Assembly (NCBI GenBank): GCA_933228675.1
Contig: OW121743.1
Coordinates: forward strand, 14,453,224 to 14,517,223
Direction of reading: 5' to 3'
Source: Stomorhina lunata
Taxonomy: Eukaryota > Arthropoda > Insecta > Diptera > Rhiniidae
DNA: 64,000 nucleotides
Shown here: positions 11,111 through 23,360 of the stretch, one piece after another
Layout: the number at the start of each line of letters is the position of its first letter
Position numbering within the stretch: position 1 is the stretch's first letter
The notes under the pieces: generated by a model
What the model saw: only the letters and a program-made list of their open reading frames with translations
Told to the model about the DNA's origin: nothing
The model's database searches: none
Program-made: the position numbers and the translations under genes

Positions 11111-12690
11111 CTTAACTTCGAATTTCCGCAAATGTCGAAAAATTTCGAAAACGTTAAGAAAAATGTAGAAAATTCTTATCATAGCCTTCTATTAAACTCT
11201 TCAACCCTTAATTCGGGTTTTTAAAGCTTGAATATTTTTTCGAACTTGAATTCGAATTTTCGAACATATTAAAAACAGCTGCAAAACTATAGAAAATCTT
11301 ATTTTATTATCTAAATTAACTTCTAAGGTTTTAATTTGCATTTTTGAGCCTGAAATTTTTTTCGAACTCAACTTTGAATTTTCGAACATTTCGAAAAAAA
11401 TTTAAAAACGTTTAAAAAAATTTAGAAAATTCTTATAATAGCCTTTTAATGAACTCATCTGCCCTATAATACGTATTTTTGTAGCCAAACATAAATTTCG
11501 AACTTATATTCGAATTTTCGAATATATAGAAAATGGTTGAAAAACTATAGAAAATCTTTTTTTTTTTATCTCAATGAGCTTTAAGGCTTTAATTTGTATT
11601 TTTACAGCCTGAATGTTTTGTCAAACTTAACTTCGAATTTTCGAACATGGCGAAAAGATTTTAAAAAGTTAAGAAAAATGTAGAAAATTCTTATCAAAGC
11701 CTTCTAATGAACTCCTCAGCCTTTAATTCTGGTTTTTAAAGCTTGACAAATTTTTCCAACTTGAGTTCGAATTTTCGAACATCTTGAAAATAGTTGCCAA
11801 ACTAAAGAAAACCTTATTTTATTATCTAAATTAGCTTTTAACGTCTTAATTTGTAATTTTAAAGCCTGAAAAATGTTTCGAACTAAACTTCGAATTTTCG
11901 AACATAGCGAAAAGATTTTAAAACGCCAAGAAACATGTAAAAATTCTTATATTAGCCTTCTAATGAACTCCTCAAACCTATAATTCACATTTTTAAAGCC
12001 TATTAAATTTTTCGAATATAAGTTTGAATTTTCGAACATCTTAAAAATAGTTGAAAAACTAAAGATATCCTATTTTATTATCTAAATTCGCTTTCGAGGC
12101 TTTAATTTGTATGTTTAAAGCCTGAACAATTTTTCGAGCTTAACTTCGAATTTTCGAACATGGCGAAGATATTTTAAAACGTTAAGAAAAATGTGGAAAA
12201 TTCTTATCATAGCCTTCAAATGAACTCCTAACACCTATAATTCGCATTTTTTAAGCCTGGAAAATTTTTCGAACTTGAGTTCGAATTTTCGAACATATTG
12301 CAAATTGTTGCAAAACTTAATAAAATCCGTTTTTATTATATAAATTAATTTTTAAAGCTTTAATTTGTAATTTTATGCTTTAATCATTTTTCGAACTTAA
12401 CTTCGAATTTTCGAACATGACGAAAAATTTTTTAAACGTTATAAAAATGAAGAAAATTCTTATATCAGCCTTTTAATAAACTCCTTAGTCCTTAATTCGC
12501 ATTTTTAAAGCCTAGAAAATTGTTCGAACTTAAGTTCGAATTTTCGAACATGACAAAAATTTTTAGAAAATAGTAAAAACTAACTATATAATATTTCTAT
12601 ATAGGTTCCTGGTCCCTAAATAAAGATTTTGACTCCCAAAAATGTTTTCGAACTTAACTTCGAATTTTCGAAATTCAGGTTTTTGCTTGA
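11111..12690 (-). repeat. 257-bp higher-order units of the inverted TTCGAA array
   Basis: The phrase 'ttcttat(c/a)atagccttcta' starts at 11173, 11430, 11688, 11944, 12201 and 12457, with spacings of 256-258 bp. Each unit carries two palindromes in fixed order: one as 'aacttgagttcgaattttcg' before 'aacat(a/c)tt', the other as 'aacttaacttcgaattttcg' before 'aacatggcgaaaa'. The second palindrome has lost symmetry (AACTTAACTT rather than AACTTAAGTT) in nearly all copies, so the two sites are separately homogenised. Confidence 0.8.
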
Positions 12691-14180
12691 TTTTTTCTTG
12701 GAATTTATTTTTTTTAACATTTTTCTGCTTTTCAAAATGATTTTGAAACGCCAACCTTTTTTTTTGCATTATTTAAATTTTTCACAAGGTTAACCAGATC
12801 TTTTGCTGCCGAGTGTTTACGATTTTATGGCTCAAAAGAATGCAAATTTATTTCAATATTAAAAATTGTTTATTTCAGTTAAATTTTTAAACCTATAAGA
12901 ATGTTATTTAAATAATTTTTATAAAGTAATAAATTTTTTTGTTTATTATATTTTTAAATTTATAATTATAGAAAAAAAAAACTATCAAGAAAATTTTTTG
13001 TTCATGTATCAAGTTTTTTTTTCTCTGCAAAATGAACTGCATTTTATGTGATTAAAGCCAAGACTTGGCTGACTGGCAAGTGTTTTTTTGGACTCAAGCA
13101 GGGACAGACGGATGGATGGATAGATAGATGGTTGGATAGATGTTTGGATATATGGTTGAGTTCATTTAAAAAATGACCACTTCAGTGAGTGGTGCTACGA
13201 GTATGTTCGTTCATAGCTTTGGTGGCTGGCTGATTGCTTTGTATTTAAACATGTTTAACTTTGGCATTCAAAGTTTTATGAAAGATTTTTACAGAATTAA
13301 TTGTAAAACTGACTGACTCCTAACTAGAGTCATATAAAACAAAATAAATTAATAGTTGTTCGAAAAAAGGGCGTATGTCATTATTTTCCTCCAACAAATC
13401 AAGAAAGAAAGCCCAAATCTAAATTAATTTGGCTTTTGAAATCTTAATAAAATATGTTTTAATTTAAAGTCCCACACTCTAAAACTTGACTTAAGCCCTT
13501 TTACAATGCAATCAAAACAAATTAAAAACCAAATCTCCAAGAAACCTGTAATCACTTAACACAAATTATTGAAAGTCTTGTTTTTAAGAAAATTTTAAAA
13601 TATTATTACGAAATACCTCAAAAAAAACACAAATCTTTAATCTTCAATTAAGACTTTAAGAAACCCCTTCTAAAACTTAAAAAACCAAAAATCTTTTTTT
13701 ATTAACAGAATTTTCCCTTACATTTTCTCTACCCACTTCTAAGTAATTAATTATCTAAGAAATAGGGAGTTTCCCTACAAATTACCACTTTTCTTAAAGG
13801 AAACATCACAAACTTAATAACACACTTTTATCACACAAAAACAATCTCAGATACTTTCATTAATTATTAGAAAAATGCATCTTTATCATTGTTGTATGTT
13901 TCATCAATGTTAGATATCAAGGGAAAATAAATAAATAATTTGAGAAAAAAAAGTTTTGATAATATTCCCCATCATAATTATTATAGCGTGTATACAATCT
14001 CTACAATTTCGAAATGATGGATCGTAAAAAAAAAACTGAAAATAAACCTCAATACAAATTACAAGGCAGCATGACATGCTGAGACTTTAAACGTAATAAT
14101 TCTAGAAAATTAAAAAAAACTCATAAACTAAAGTAAAATTGTAGAAAAATAGCAAACTTAAAAATTTTAAATATAGCAAT
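12691..14180. other. Single-copy AT-rich block
   Basis: No gene or RNA is recognised. The left part (13040-13250) has more balanced composition ('gccaagacttggctgactgg', 'ggtggctggctgattgc') and carries the GGAT microsatellite listed separately. The right part is A-rich. It separates the TTCGAA arrays from the CTATAG satellites. Confidence 0.5.
13103..13152. repeat. Imperfect GGAT/GATA microsatellite
   Basis: A run of 'ggatggatggatagatagat' continues imperfectly with 'ggttggatagatgtttggat'. This is a simple-sequence repeat. Confidence 0.8.
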
Positions 14181-16322
14181 TGGACTCAAGTAAAGAGTCT
14201 TGACTATAGTCGACACTTTAGTAAAGAGTCTGGACAACAGTCGACACTCTAGTATAGAGTCTCGAATATAGTCGACACTCTTGTATAGAGACTCGACTAT
14301 AGAGTCTTGACTATAGCCGAAACTCCAGTATAGAGTCTCGACTATAGCCGAAACTCCAGTATAGAGTCTCGACTATAGTCGACACTCTAGAATAGATTCT
14401 CGACTATAGCCAACACTCTAGTCTCGACTATAGTCGACATTAGTATAGAGTCTAGATTAAAGTCGACACTGTAGTATAGAGTGTAGGCTATAGTCAAAAC
14501 TCTAGTGTAGAGTCTCGACTATAATCAACACTTTAGTCTAGAGTCTCTCGACTATAGTCGAAACTCTAGTATAGAGTCTCGACTATAGTCGACACTCTAG
14601 ACTAGAGTCTCGACTATAGCCGACACTCTATTATAAAGTCTCGACTATAATCGACACTCTAGTATAGAGCCTCGACTCTAGTCGAAAATCTTCTATAGAG
14701 TCTCGACTATAGTCGACACTATAGTATAGAGTCTCGACTATAGTCGAAACTCTAGTATAGAGTCTCAACTCTAATCGGCACTCTTGCATTGAGTCTCGAC
14801 TATAGTCGACACTCTAATATAGAGTCTCGACTATAGTCGACATTCTAGTATAAAGTCTTGACTATAGTCGACACTTAGTAAAGAGTCTCGACTATAGTCG
14901 ACACTCTAATATAGAGTCTCGACTATAGTCGACATTCTAGTATAAAGTCTTGACTATAGTCGACACTTAGTAAAGAGTCTCGACTATAATCGACACTCTA
15001 ATATAGAGTCTCGATTATAGTCGACACTCTAATATAGAGTCTCGACTATAGTCGACACTCTAATATAGAGTCTCGACTATAGTCGACACTCTAATATAGA
15101 GTCTCGACTATAGTCGTCACTCTAATATAGAGTCTCGACTATAGTCGACATTCTAGTATAAAGTCTTGACTATAGTCGACACTTAGTAAAGAGTCTCGAC
15201 TATAGTCGACACTCTAATATAGAGTCTCGACTATAGTCGACACTCTAATATAGAGTCTCGACTATAGTCGACACTCTAGTATAGAGTCTCGACTATAGTC
15301 GACACTCTAGTATAGAGTCTCGACTATAGTCGACACTCTAGTATAGAGTCTCGACTATAGTCGACACTCTAATATAGAGTCTCGACTATAGTCGACACTC
15401 TAATATAGAGTCTCGACTATAGTCGACACTCTAATATAGAGTCTCGACTATAGTCGACACTCTAATATAGAGTCTCGACTATAGTCGACACTCTAATATA
15501 GAGTCTCGACTATAGTCGACACTCTAATATAGAGTCTCGACTATAGTCGACACTCTAATATAGAGTCTCGACTATAGTCGACACTCTAATATAGAGTCTC
15601 GACTATAGTCGACACTCTAATATAGAGTCTCGACTATAGTCGACACTCTAATATAGAGTCTCGACTATAGTCGACACTCTAATATAGAGTCTCGACTATA
15701 GTCGACACTATAATATAGAGTCTCGACTATAGTCGACACTCTAATATAGAGTCTCGACTATAGTCGACACTCTAATATAGAGTCTCTACTATATTCGGCA
15801 CTCTAATATAGAGTCTCGACTATAGTCGACACTCTAATATAGAGTCTTGACTATAGTCGACACTCTTATATAGAGTCTCGACTATAGTCGACACTCTAAT
15901 ATAGATTCTCGACAATAGTCGACACTCTAATATAGATTCTCGACTATAGTCGATACTCTAATATAGAGTCTCGACTATACTCGTCACTCTAACATAGAGT
16001 CTCGGCTATACTCGACACTCTAGTATAGAGTCTAGACTATAGTCGACAATCTAATATAGAGTCTCGACTATAGTCGACACTCTAATATAGATTCTCGACT
16101 ATAGTCGACACTCTAATATAGAATCTCGACTATACTCAACATTATTTTAAAGAGTCTTGACTATACTCGACACTCTAACATAGAGTCTCGACCATACTCG
16201 ACACTTTAACATAGAGTCTCGACTATACACGACACTCTAACATAGAGTCTCGACTATACTCAACACTCTAATATAGTGTCTTGACTATACTCGACACTCT
16301 ACCATAGAGTCTCGACTATACT
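14181..16322 (+). repeat. 31-bp satellite with TCGACTATAGTCGA dyad (forward)
   Basis: About 69 monomers of 31 bp. Each has two dyads: TCGACTATAGTCGA (14 bp, perfect) and ACTCTA-ATA-TAGAGT (6-bp arms). The order is 'tagagtctcgactatagtcg' followed by 'acactctaata'. The central copies (about 14870-15780) are almost identical, while both edges (14181-14800 and 15780-16322) are increasingly degenerate, the pattern expected from unequal exchange. Minor variants with AGTATA instead of AATATA cluster near 15270-15350. Confidence 0.95.
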
Positions 16323-17450
16323 GAACTAGAACTAAACAAAAACTGAACTACAACAGACTGGAATTTATTTGGAGCTTTTAAAGCCCTTTGTCTTTTTCTT
16401 AGAGATTTCACTGTTCTTCTTTCATTGTAAATACCTGTATCTACTTATATATACCCACTTTATAAAAATAGATAAATCATATTAAGAATCTAGTTTTAGC
16501 TTAAGTACCTACTACAGCTTTTTATTTTCTTCTTCTCATCTTAAATTTTGTTTAATTTATGCAGCTAAAATGTCTTTATAATTATTATAAATTTTTTTCT
16601 TGCTTTTTTATCTAAATATCTCATTACAAATATGCAAATATTTAAGTAGGGTAACTTGTTTTATATGTCAAATATTTTCCATATATGAATATGAAAAAAT
16701 AAGGAATGAGAAATATTTCTAAAAGCTAAAACGCACTTTGTTTGCTTTTTAAAATTATTTTTTTGCGTCTTGGAAGATCGTCTTTTGAAATGATTCTTAA
16801 AAGAAATTGTGTTGTCTATAGGTTTTGTGGAAAGGGGTTGAAATCAAATTGTGGTTCTTAAAGAATAGAACAGCTGTATATTATATATTTTGCTATAATA
16901 AAAGCTTTCGAAAATAAAAGGAAGGTTTCAAGGACATCGAAAAAGGAAATTTTATGTACATTCCCAACCCTTAATTCAATCAGGAATATTTCCATAGAAA
17001 ACATAAAAGTTTTTTATACTTAACTTTCTATTAAAATCTTATCGAAAGATTGTTATTTTTCCAAAACCGTGCCCAAATTTATCACTGACCATTGTAAAAT
17101 CTTATTGTTTAAAAGCTTTAAGCTTTTTATTTTCGCTTTTTATTTCAAATATTTTTTTAGAGGCATTTGTGTTCCAATTTACTTAATTAAAAAATACAGC
17201 TGTTTCTAAACACAAAGTTTATACTTTAGTTTTATTAGTGTCCTAAATTCTTCGACAATAATCTTTTAAACACTATCTTAATTTGAGATATAAATATGAA
17301 GAGTATGACAATTAACTAAAGTACCCTACATCTTGAAGAAAAATGTAGCGAAAGTTTATGCTAAGGTAGGCACTAAAGTGTCAAATATATTTGTGAGAGT
17401 TTTACTTCAGTTCTGTTTCAGCTCTAGTTCAATTCTAGTCTAAAATATGT
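16323..17450. other. Single-copy spacer between inverted 31-bp satellites, with inverted TAGTTC traces at its ends
   Basis: The left edge (16321-16360) reads 'ctgaactagaactaaac' and 'aactgaactacaac'. The right edge (17405-17440) reads 'ttcagttctg' and 'ctctagttcaattctagtc'. These are mutually inverted and are both fragments of the 11-bp CAGTTCTAGTT satellite at 20246-21258. The middle is AT-rich DNA with no gene seen. Confidence 0.6.
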
Positions 17451-19430
17451 ATTATATATTTAAGTATCTACTATTGTCGAGACTATATATTATAGTATAC
17501 GACTATAGTCGAGGCTCCTTACTATATTATCGACTATAGTTGAGACACTTTATATAGTGTCGACTATAGTCAAGACTCTTTATTATAGCATCGACTATAG
17601 TCGAGACTCTTTATCACAATAATTACTATATTCGAGACTCTTTATTATACCATCGACTATAGTCGAGACTTTTTATTAAAGTGTCGACTACAGTCGAGAC
17701 TTTTTATTTTAAGTGTCGACTAAAGTCGAGTCTCTTTCATACAGTGTCGACTATAGTCCAGACCCTTTATTATAGTATCGACTAAAGTCGAGACACTATA
17801 TTAGAGCGTCGATTATAGTCGAGACTCTATATTAGAGTGTCGACTATAGTCGGGACTCTATATTAGAGTGTCGACTATAGTCGGGACTCTATATTAGAGT
17901 GTCGGGACTCTATATTAGAGTGTCGACTATAGTCGAGACTCTATATTAGAGTGTTGACTATAGTCGAGACTCGACACTCTAATATAGAGTCTCGACTATT
18001 AATAGTCGAGACTATATATTATAAGAGTGTCGACTATAGTCGAGACTCTATATTAGAGTGTCGACTTTAGTCGAGACTCTATATTAGAGTGTCGACTTTA
18101 GTCGAGACTCTATATTAGAGTGTCGACTATAGTCGAGACTCTATATTAGAGTGTCGACTATAGTCGAGACTCTATATTAGAGTGTCGACTATAGTCGAGA
18201 CTCTATATTAGAGTGTCGACTATAGTCGAGACTCTATATTAGAGTGTCGACTATAGTCGAGACTCTATATTAGAGTGTCGACTCTAGTCGAGACTCTATT
18301 AGAGTTTCGACTATAGTCGAGACTCTATTAGAGTTTCGACTATAGTCGAGACTCTATATTATAGTGTCGACTATAGTCGAGACTCTATATTAGAGTGTCG
18401 ACTATAGTCGAGACTCTATATTAGTGTGTCGACTATAGTCGAGACTCTACATTAGCGTGTTGACTATACTCGAGACTCTATATTAGAGTGTCGACTATAG
18501 TTGAGACTCTTTCTTATATGTAGTGTCAACTATAGTCTAGACTCTATATTAGAGTGTCGACTATAGTCGAGACTCTATATTAGAGTGTCGACTATAGTCG
18601 AGACTCTATATTAGAGTGTCGACTATAGTCGAGACTCTATATTAGAGTGTCGACTATAGTCGAGACTCTATATTAGAGTGTCGACTATAGTCGAGACTCT
18701 ATATCAGAGTGTCGACTATAGTCGAGACTCTATATTAGAGTGTCGACTATAGTCGAGACTCTACATTATCGTGTTGACTATACTCGAGACTCTATATTAG
18801 AGTGTCGACTATAGTCGAGATTTTTTCTTATATGTAGTGTCAACTATAGTCTAGACTCTATATTAGAGTGTCGACTATAGTAGAGAATCTATATTAGAGT
18901 GTCGATTATAGTCGAGACTCTATAATAGAGTGTCAACTATAGTCTAGACTTTTAATTATAGTGTCGACTATAGTTGTGACTCTTTATTATAGTATCGACT
19001 ATAGTTGGGATTCATTGTTATAGTATCGGCTATAGTCGAAACTCTTTAATATAGTATAGACTGTAGTCGAGATTCTTTATTATAGCATCGGCCATAGACG
19101 AGACTCTTTATTAAAGTTTAGACTATAGTTAAGACTCTTTATTATAGTATCGGCTATAGTCGAAACTCTTTATTATAGTATCGACTATAGTCGAGATTCT
19201 TTATTATAGTATCGACTATAGTCGAGACTCTTTAATATAGTATCGACTATAGTCGAGATTCGTTAATATAGTATAGGCTATAGTCGAGACTATTTATTAT
19301 AATATCGTCTTGACTCTATATTATATTGTCGACTATAGTCGAGACTCTTTAATAAAGTATAGACTATAGTCGAGACACTTTATTATAGTGTCGACTATAC
19401 TTAGTCGAGACGCTTTAGTATAGAATAACA
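17451..19430 (-). repeat. 31-bp CTATAG satellite, inverted copy
   Basis: About 64 monomers of 'gtgtcgactatagtcgagac' followed by 'tctatattaga', the exact reverse complement of the 14181-16322 monomer. The homogeneous core is about 17800-18920 and the edges are degenerate. From about 18940 the tail converts to the 'tctttattatag' form that dominates 21270-23035. One unit is flipped at 17972-18032. Confidence 0.95.
17972..18032. repeat. Loopless ~60-bp palindrome inside the satellite
   Basis: One monomer-length segment is in opposite orientation, centred at 18000/18001 ('ctcgactatt|aatagtcgag'). The arms 17972-18000 and 18001-18032 pair with only a few mismatches and indels. It marks an inversion breakpoint in the array. 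Confidence 0.85.
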
Positions 19431-20245
19431 TACGAATGCTTTTTTGTGCGAAATGTAAATCAGAAAAACACTTGTTCTTAATTATGTCTCAATATATACA
19501 TAAATGACCTCTCGTTACCAGGTCTTTTAAATATTTAGCAAAAACCATTCCAAACTATACATTTTTAGCTGCTTATTTTGACAGACTGCAATCAAAGAGT
19601 CTTAAACATTTTTCATCGTTTAAATAAATTTGGTTACATATGCAAAAACCCCAAACAAAATTTAAGACTTAAAAAAACAAATTCACAGTTAAATACACAA
19701 AAACCCATCTATTTTCACATTGAGGTTTCAGATAAATTTTTTAGGAAAAAAATATCATTAAGCAAAACAAACAAAAATTGAAAATATTTCTGTTTGTAAT
19801 GGATGATGTTCATGACGATCATCATCATCATGATCATTTGGCTTCTAACCATTTGTTTTCAAGTTTATTTGAATTTAGACAAAAGAATTGTTGGAACATA
19901 AAAAAGCAACATTAAAGCTTGAGTTTGGCTTAAAGATTTAGGAATGGCCGTAAACCAAACAAATGAAATTTGAAGAAAAAAAAAAGAAACACAACTCTAG
20001 GGTCGCTGCACTCTAATGTAAAGAGGCGAAAAAAGCAAAAGATATTTTTCTAAGACAAAAAATAATAAAAATAGAAAAAAACAAAAACCCAGATGAGAAG
20101 TAAGTCAACCGGTATATAATAAAGAATAAAGATGTTTACAGACAATAAAAACATATAAGAATACTACGTATGTTAACTGGGCACAGTGGGGCAATTTGAA
20201 AAAAATTCATATAACTTTAGCCAAAACAGACGACGATAATATAAT
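19431..20245. other. Single-copy block
   Basis: AT-rich DNA with a short GAT/CAT-rich tract ('gacgatcatcatcatcatga' near 19814). A 67-codon open frame at 19578-19781 is Lys/Asn-rich with no recognisable domain and is probably noise. 'agttcagttgtagttcag' at the right end is the degenerate edge of the next array. Confidence 0.5.
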
Positions 20246-21258
20246 GTCAGTTCTAGTTCAGTTGTAGTTCAGTTGTAGTTCAGTTCTAGTTCAGTTGTAG
20301 TTCAGTTGTAGTTCAGTTCTAGTTCAATTCTAGTTCAGTTCTAGCTCAGTTCTAGTTCAGTTCTAGTTCAGTTCTAGTTCAGTTCTAGTTCAGTTCTAGT
20401 TCAGTTCTAGTTCAGTTCTAGTTCAGTTCTAGTTCAGTTCTAGTTCAGTTCTAGTTCAGTTCTAGTTCAGTTCTAGTTCAGTTCTAGTTCAGTTCTAGTT
20501 CAGTTCTAGTTCAGTTCTAGTTCAGTTCTAGTTCAGTTCTAGTTCAGTTCTAGTTCAGTTCTAGTTCAGTTCTAGTTCAGTTCTAGTTCAGTTCTAGTTC
20601 AGTTCTAGTTCAGTTCTAGTTCAGTTCTAGTTCAGTTCTAGTTCAGTTCTAGTTCAGTTCTAGTTCAGTTCTAGTTCAGTTCTAGTTCAGTTCTAGTTCA
20701 GTTCTAGTTCAGTTCTAGTTCAGTTCTAGTTCAGTTCTAGTTCAGTTCTAGTTCAGTTCTAGTTCAGTTCTAGTTCAGTTCTAGTTCAGTTCTAGTTCAG
20801 TTCTAGTTCAGTTCTAGTTCAGTTCTAGTTCAGTTCTAGTTCAGTTCTAGTTCAGTTCTAGTTCAGTTCTAGTTCAGTTCTAGTTCAGTTCTAGTTCAGT
20901 TCTAGTTCAGTTCTAGTTCAGTTCTAGTTCAGTTCTAGTTCAGTTCTAGTTCAGTTCTAGTTCAGTTCTAGTTCAGTTCTAGTTCAGTTCTAGTTCAGTT
21001 CTAGTTCAGTTCTAGTTCAGTTCTAGTTCAGTTCTAGTTCAATTCTAGTTCAGTTCTAGTTCAGTTCTAGTTCAGTTCTAGTTCAGTTCTAGTTCAGTTC
21101 TAGTTCAGTTCTAGTTCAGTTCTAGTTCAGTTCTAGTTCAGTTCTAGTTCAGTTCTAGTTCAGTTCTAGTTCAGTTCTAGTTCAGTTCTAGTTCAGTTCT
21201 AGTTCAGTTCTAGTTCAGTTCTAGTTCAGTTCTAGTTCAGTTCCAGTTCAGTTCTAGT
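20246..21258. repeat. 11-bp satellite CAGTTCTAGTT, about 90 copies
   Basis: The 11-bp unit is repeated almost without change for about 1 kb. The left 100 bp alternate with 'cagttgtagtt', and single substitutions occur near 21042 and 21243. It ends abruptly in 'agtacatttttagc' and is followed by the 31-bp satellite. The period is close to one helical turn. Confidence 0.97.
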
Positions 21259-21269
21259 ACATTTTTAGC

Positions 21270-23035
21270 TAATACTATATTACAGTGTCGATTTTAGTCT
21301 GGACTCCAAATTTAGTCAAAACTTTAGTTTATTGTCTTGACTATAGTCGAGTGTCTTTGTTAAATTATCAACTACAGCCGTGACTGTTAATTTTAGTGGC
21401 CACTATAGTCTAGACTCTTTATTGTAGTATCAACTATAGTCGAGACTCTTAATTATAGTGTCGGTTATAGTCAAGACTCTTTGTTAAAGTGTCGACCATA
21501 GTTAAGACCCTTTATTATAGAATCGACAATATTTAGTTGAGACTCTTTATTATGGTGTTAACTATAATCGAGATTCTTTATTATAGTGTCGACTATATTC
21601 GAGACTTTTGATTATAGTGTAATCTATAGTAGATACTATTTGTTAAAGTGTCGACTATAGTCGAGACTCGTTATTATAGTGTACACTACAGTTGCGACCC
21701 TTTATTATAGTGTCGGCTATAGCCGAGACTCTTTATTATAGTGTCGACTACAGTTGAGTCACTTTATTATTATGTCGGCTATAGCATATACTCTTTATTA
21801 TAGTGTCGATTTTAATGGAGACTCTTTACTATAATGTCGACTATAATCGAACTATCTATTACAGTATCGACTATAGCCGAAACTATTTAATATAGTGTCG
21901 ACTTTAGTCGAGACTCTTTATTATATCGTCGGTTATAGTCGGGATTCTTTATTATATAAGTAGTATCGACTTTAGTTTAGACCGTTTATTATAGAATCGA
22001 CTATATTTTGTCGAGACTCTTTATTATAGTGTCAACTATAGTCGCGACTCTTAAGTATAGTATCAACTATAGTCGAGACTCTTTATTATAATATCGACTA
22101 TAGTCGAGACTCTTTATTATAGTGTCAACTATAGTCGCGACTCTTAAGTATAGTATCAACTATAGTCGAGACTCTTTATTATATTGTCGATCATAGTCGA
22201 GACTATAGCCGAAACTATTTATGATAGTGTCGACTATAGTCAAGACTCTTTATTACAGTGTCAACTATAGTCGAGACTCTTTGTTATAGTGTCGACTAAA
22301 GTCGAGACGATGATATTTGAGACCTTTTATTATAGAATCGACTATATTTTGTCGAGACTCTTTATTATAGTGTCAACTATAGTCGCGACTCTTTGGTAAA
22401 TTATCCACTATAGTCGAGACTCTTTATTATAGTGTCGATCATAGTCGAGACTCCTTATTATTGTGTCGACTATAGTCGAGACTCTTTATTATAGTGTCAT
22501 CTATAGTCGAGACTCTTTATTATAATGTCGACTAAAGTCGAGACTCTTTATTATACAATCGACTATATTTAGTCGAGACTGTTTATTATAGTGTCGACTA
22601 TAGTCAAGACTCTTTTTCATAGTGTTGACTATAGTCGAGATTCATTATTATATTATTGGCTGTTGTCAAGACACTTTATTAGAGTCATCTATAGTCGAGA
22701 CTCTTTATTATATTGTCGACTATAGTCGAGACTCTTTATTATATTGTCGACTATAGTCGAGACTCTTTATTGTAGTGTCGACTATAGTCGAGACTCTTTA
22801 TTGTAGTGTCGACTATAGTCGAGATATTTTATTATAATGTCGACTATAGTTGAGACCCTTTATAATTGTTTCGATTATAGTCAAGACCCTTTATTATAGT
22901 GTCGACTATAGTCGAGATTCTTTTTTATAGTGTCGACTAAAGTTTGTTCTGTTTGTTATAGTGTAGGCTATTGTCGAGAATCCTTTTTATAGTGTCGATT
23001 ATAGTCTAGACTCTTTATTAAAGAATCGACTATAA
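21270..23035 (-). repeat. Diverged 31-bp CTATAG satellite (TTTATTATAG variant)
   Basis: Monomers of about 31 bp read 'gtcgactatagtcgagactc' then 'tttattatagt', in the same orientation as 17451-19430. Divergence is high everywhere, except for short runs of identical neighbours (for example 22700-22810) and an apparent segmental duplication: 'gtcgcgactcttaagtatag' at about 22040 and 22134. This looks like an older relative of the 31-bp family. Confidence 0.9.
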
Positions 23036-23360
23036 TTCAGACTATATATAGTCCAGACTATATATAGTCCAGACAAATATAATCCAAAGACCTAACTAGA
23101 CTATATATAAAGTGGACTACATATAGTCTGCTATATAGATAGTCTGATAGTCTGGTATATATATATATATTTATATATACCAGGGCTATATGGACTAAAT
23201 GTAGACTGAATTATATATAATCTGATCTATAGTTAGTCTGGTCCATATGTAATCAGGTCTCTAAATAGTTTTTACTATATATAGTCTGGACTTTATATTG
23301 TCTGGACATTATATAGTCGAGACTACATATTGTCTAGACTATATTTTATCTGAATTATGT
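23036..23360. repeat. Degenerate TATATAGTC dyad cluster
   Basis: Short imperfect copies of 'actatatatagtccag' with variable spacing, including (TA)n at about 23158-23180. It appears to be a decayed extension of the CTATAG family in which the dyad centre has expanded to CTATATATAG. Confidence 0.7.

Noticed and set aside
6640..12690. TTCGAA motifs as tRNA B-boxes or heat-shock elements
   Set aside because: No A-box or cloverleaf surrounds them. Heat-shock elements need three or more GAA/TTC blocks at 5-bp pitch, and only a single GAAnnTTC pair is in phase.
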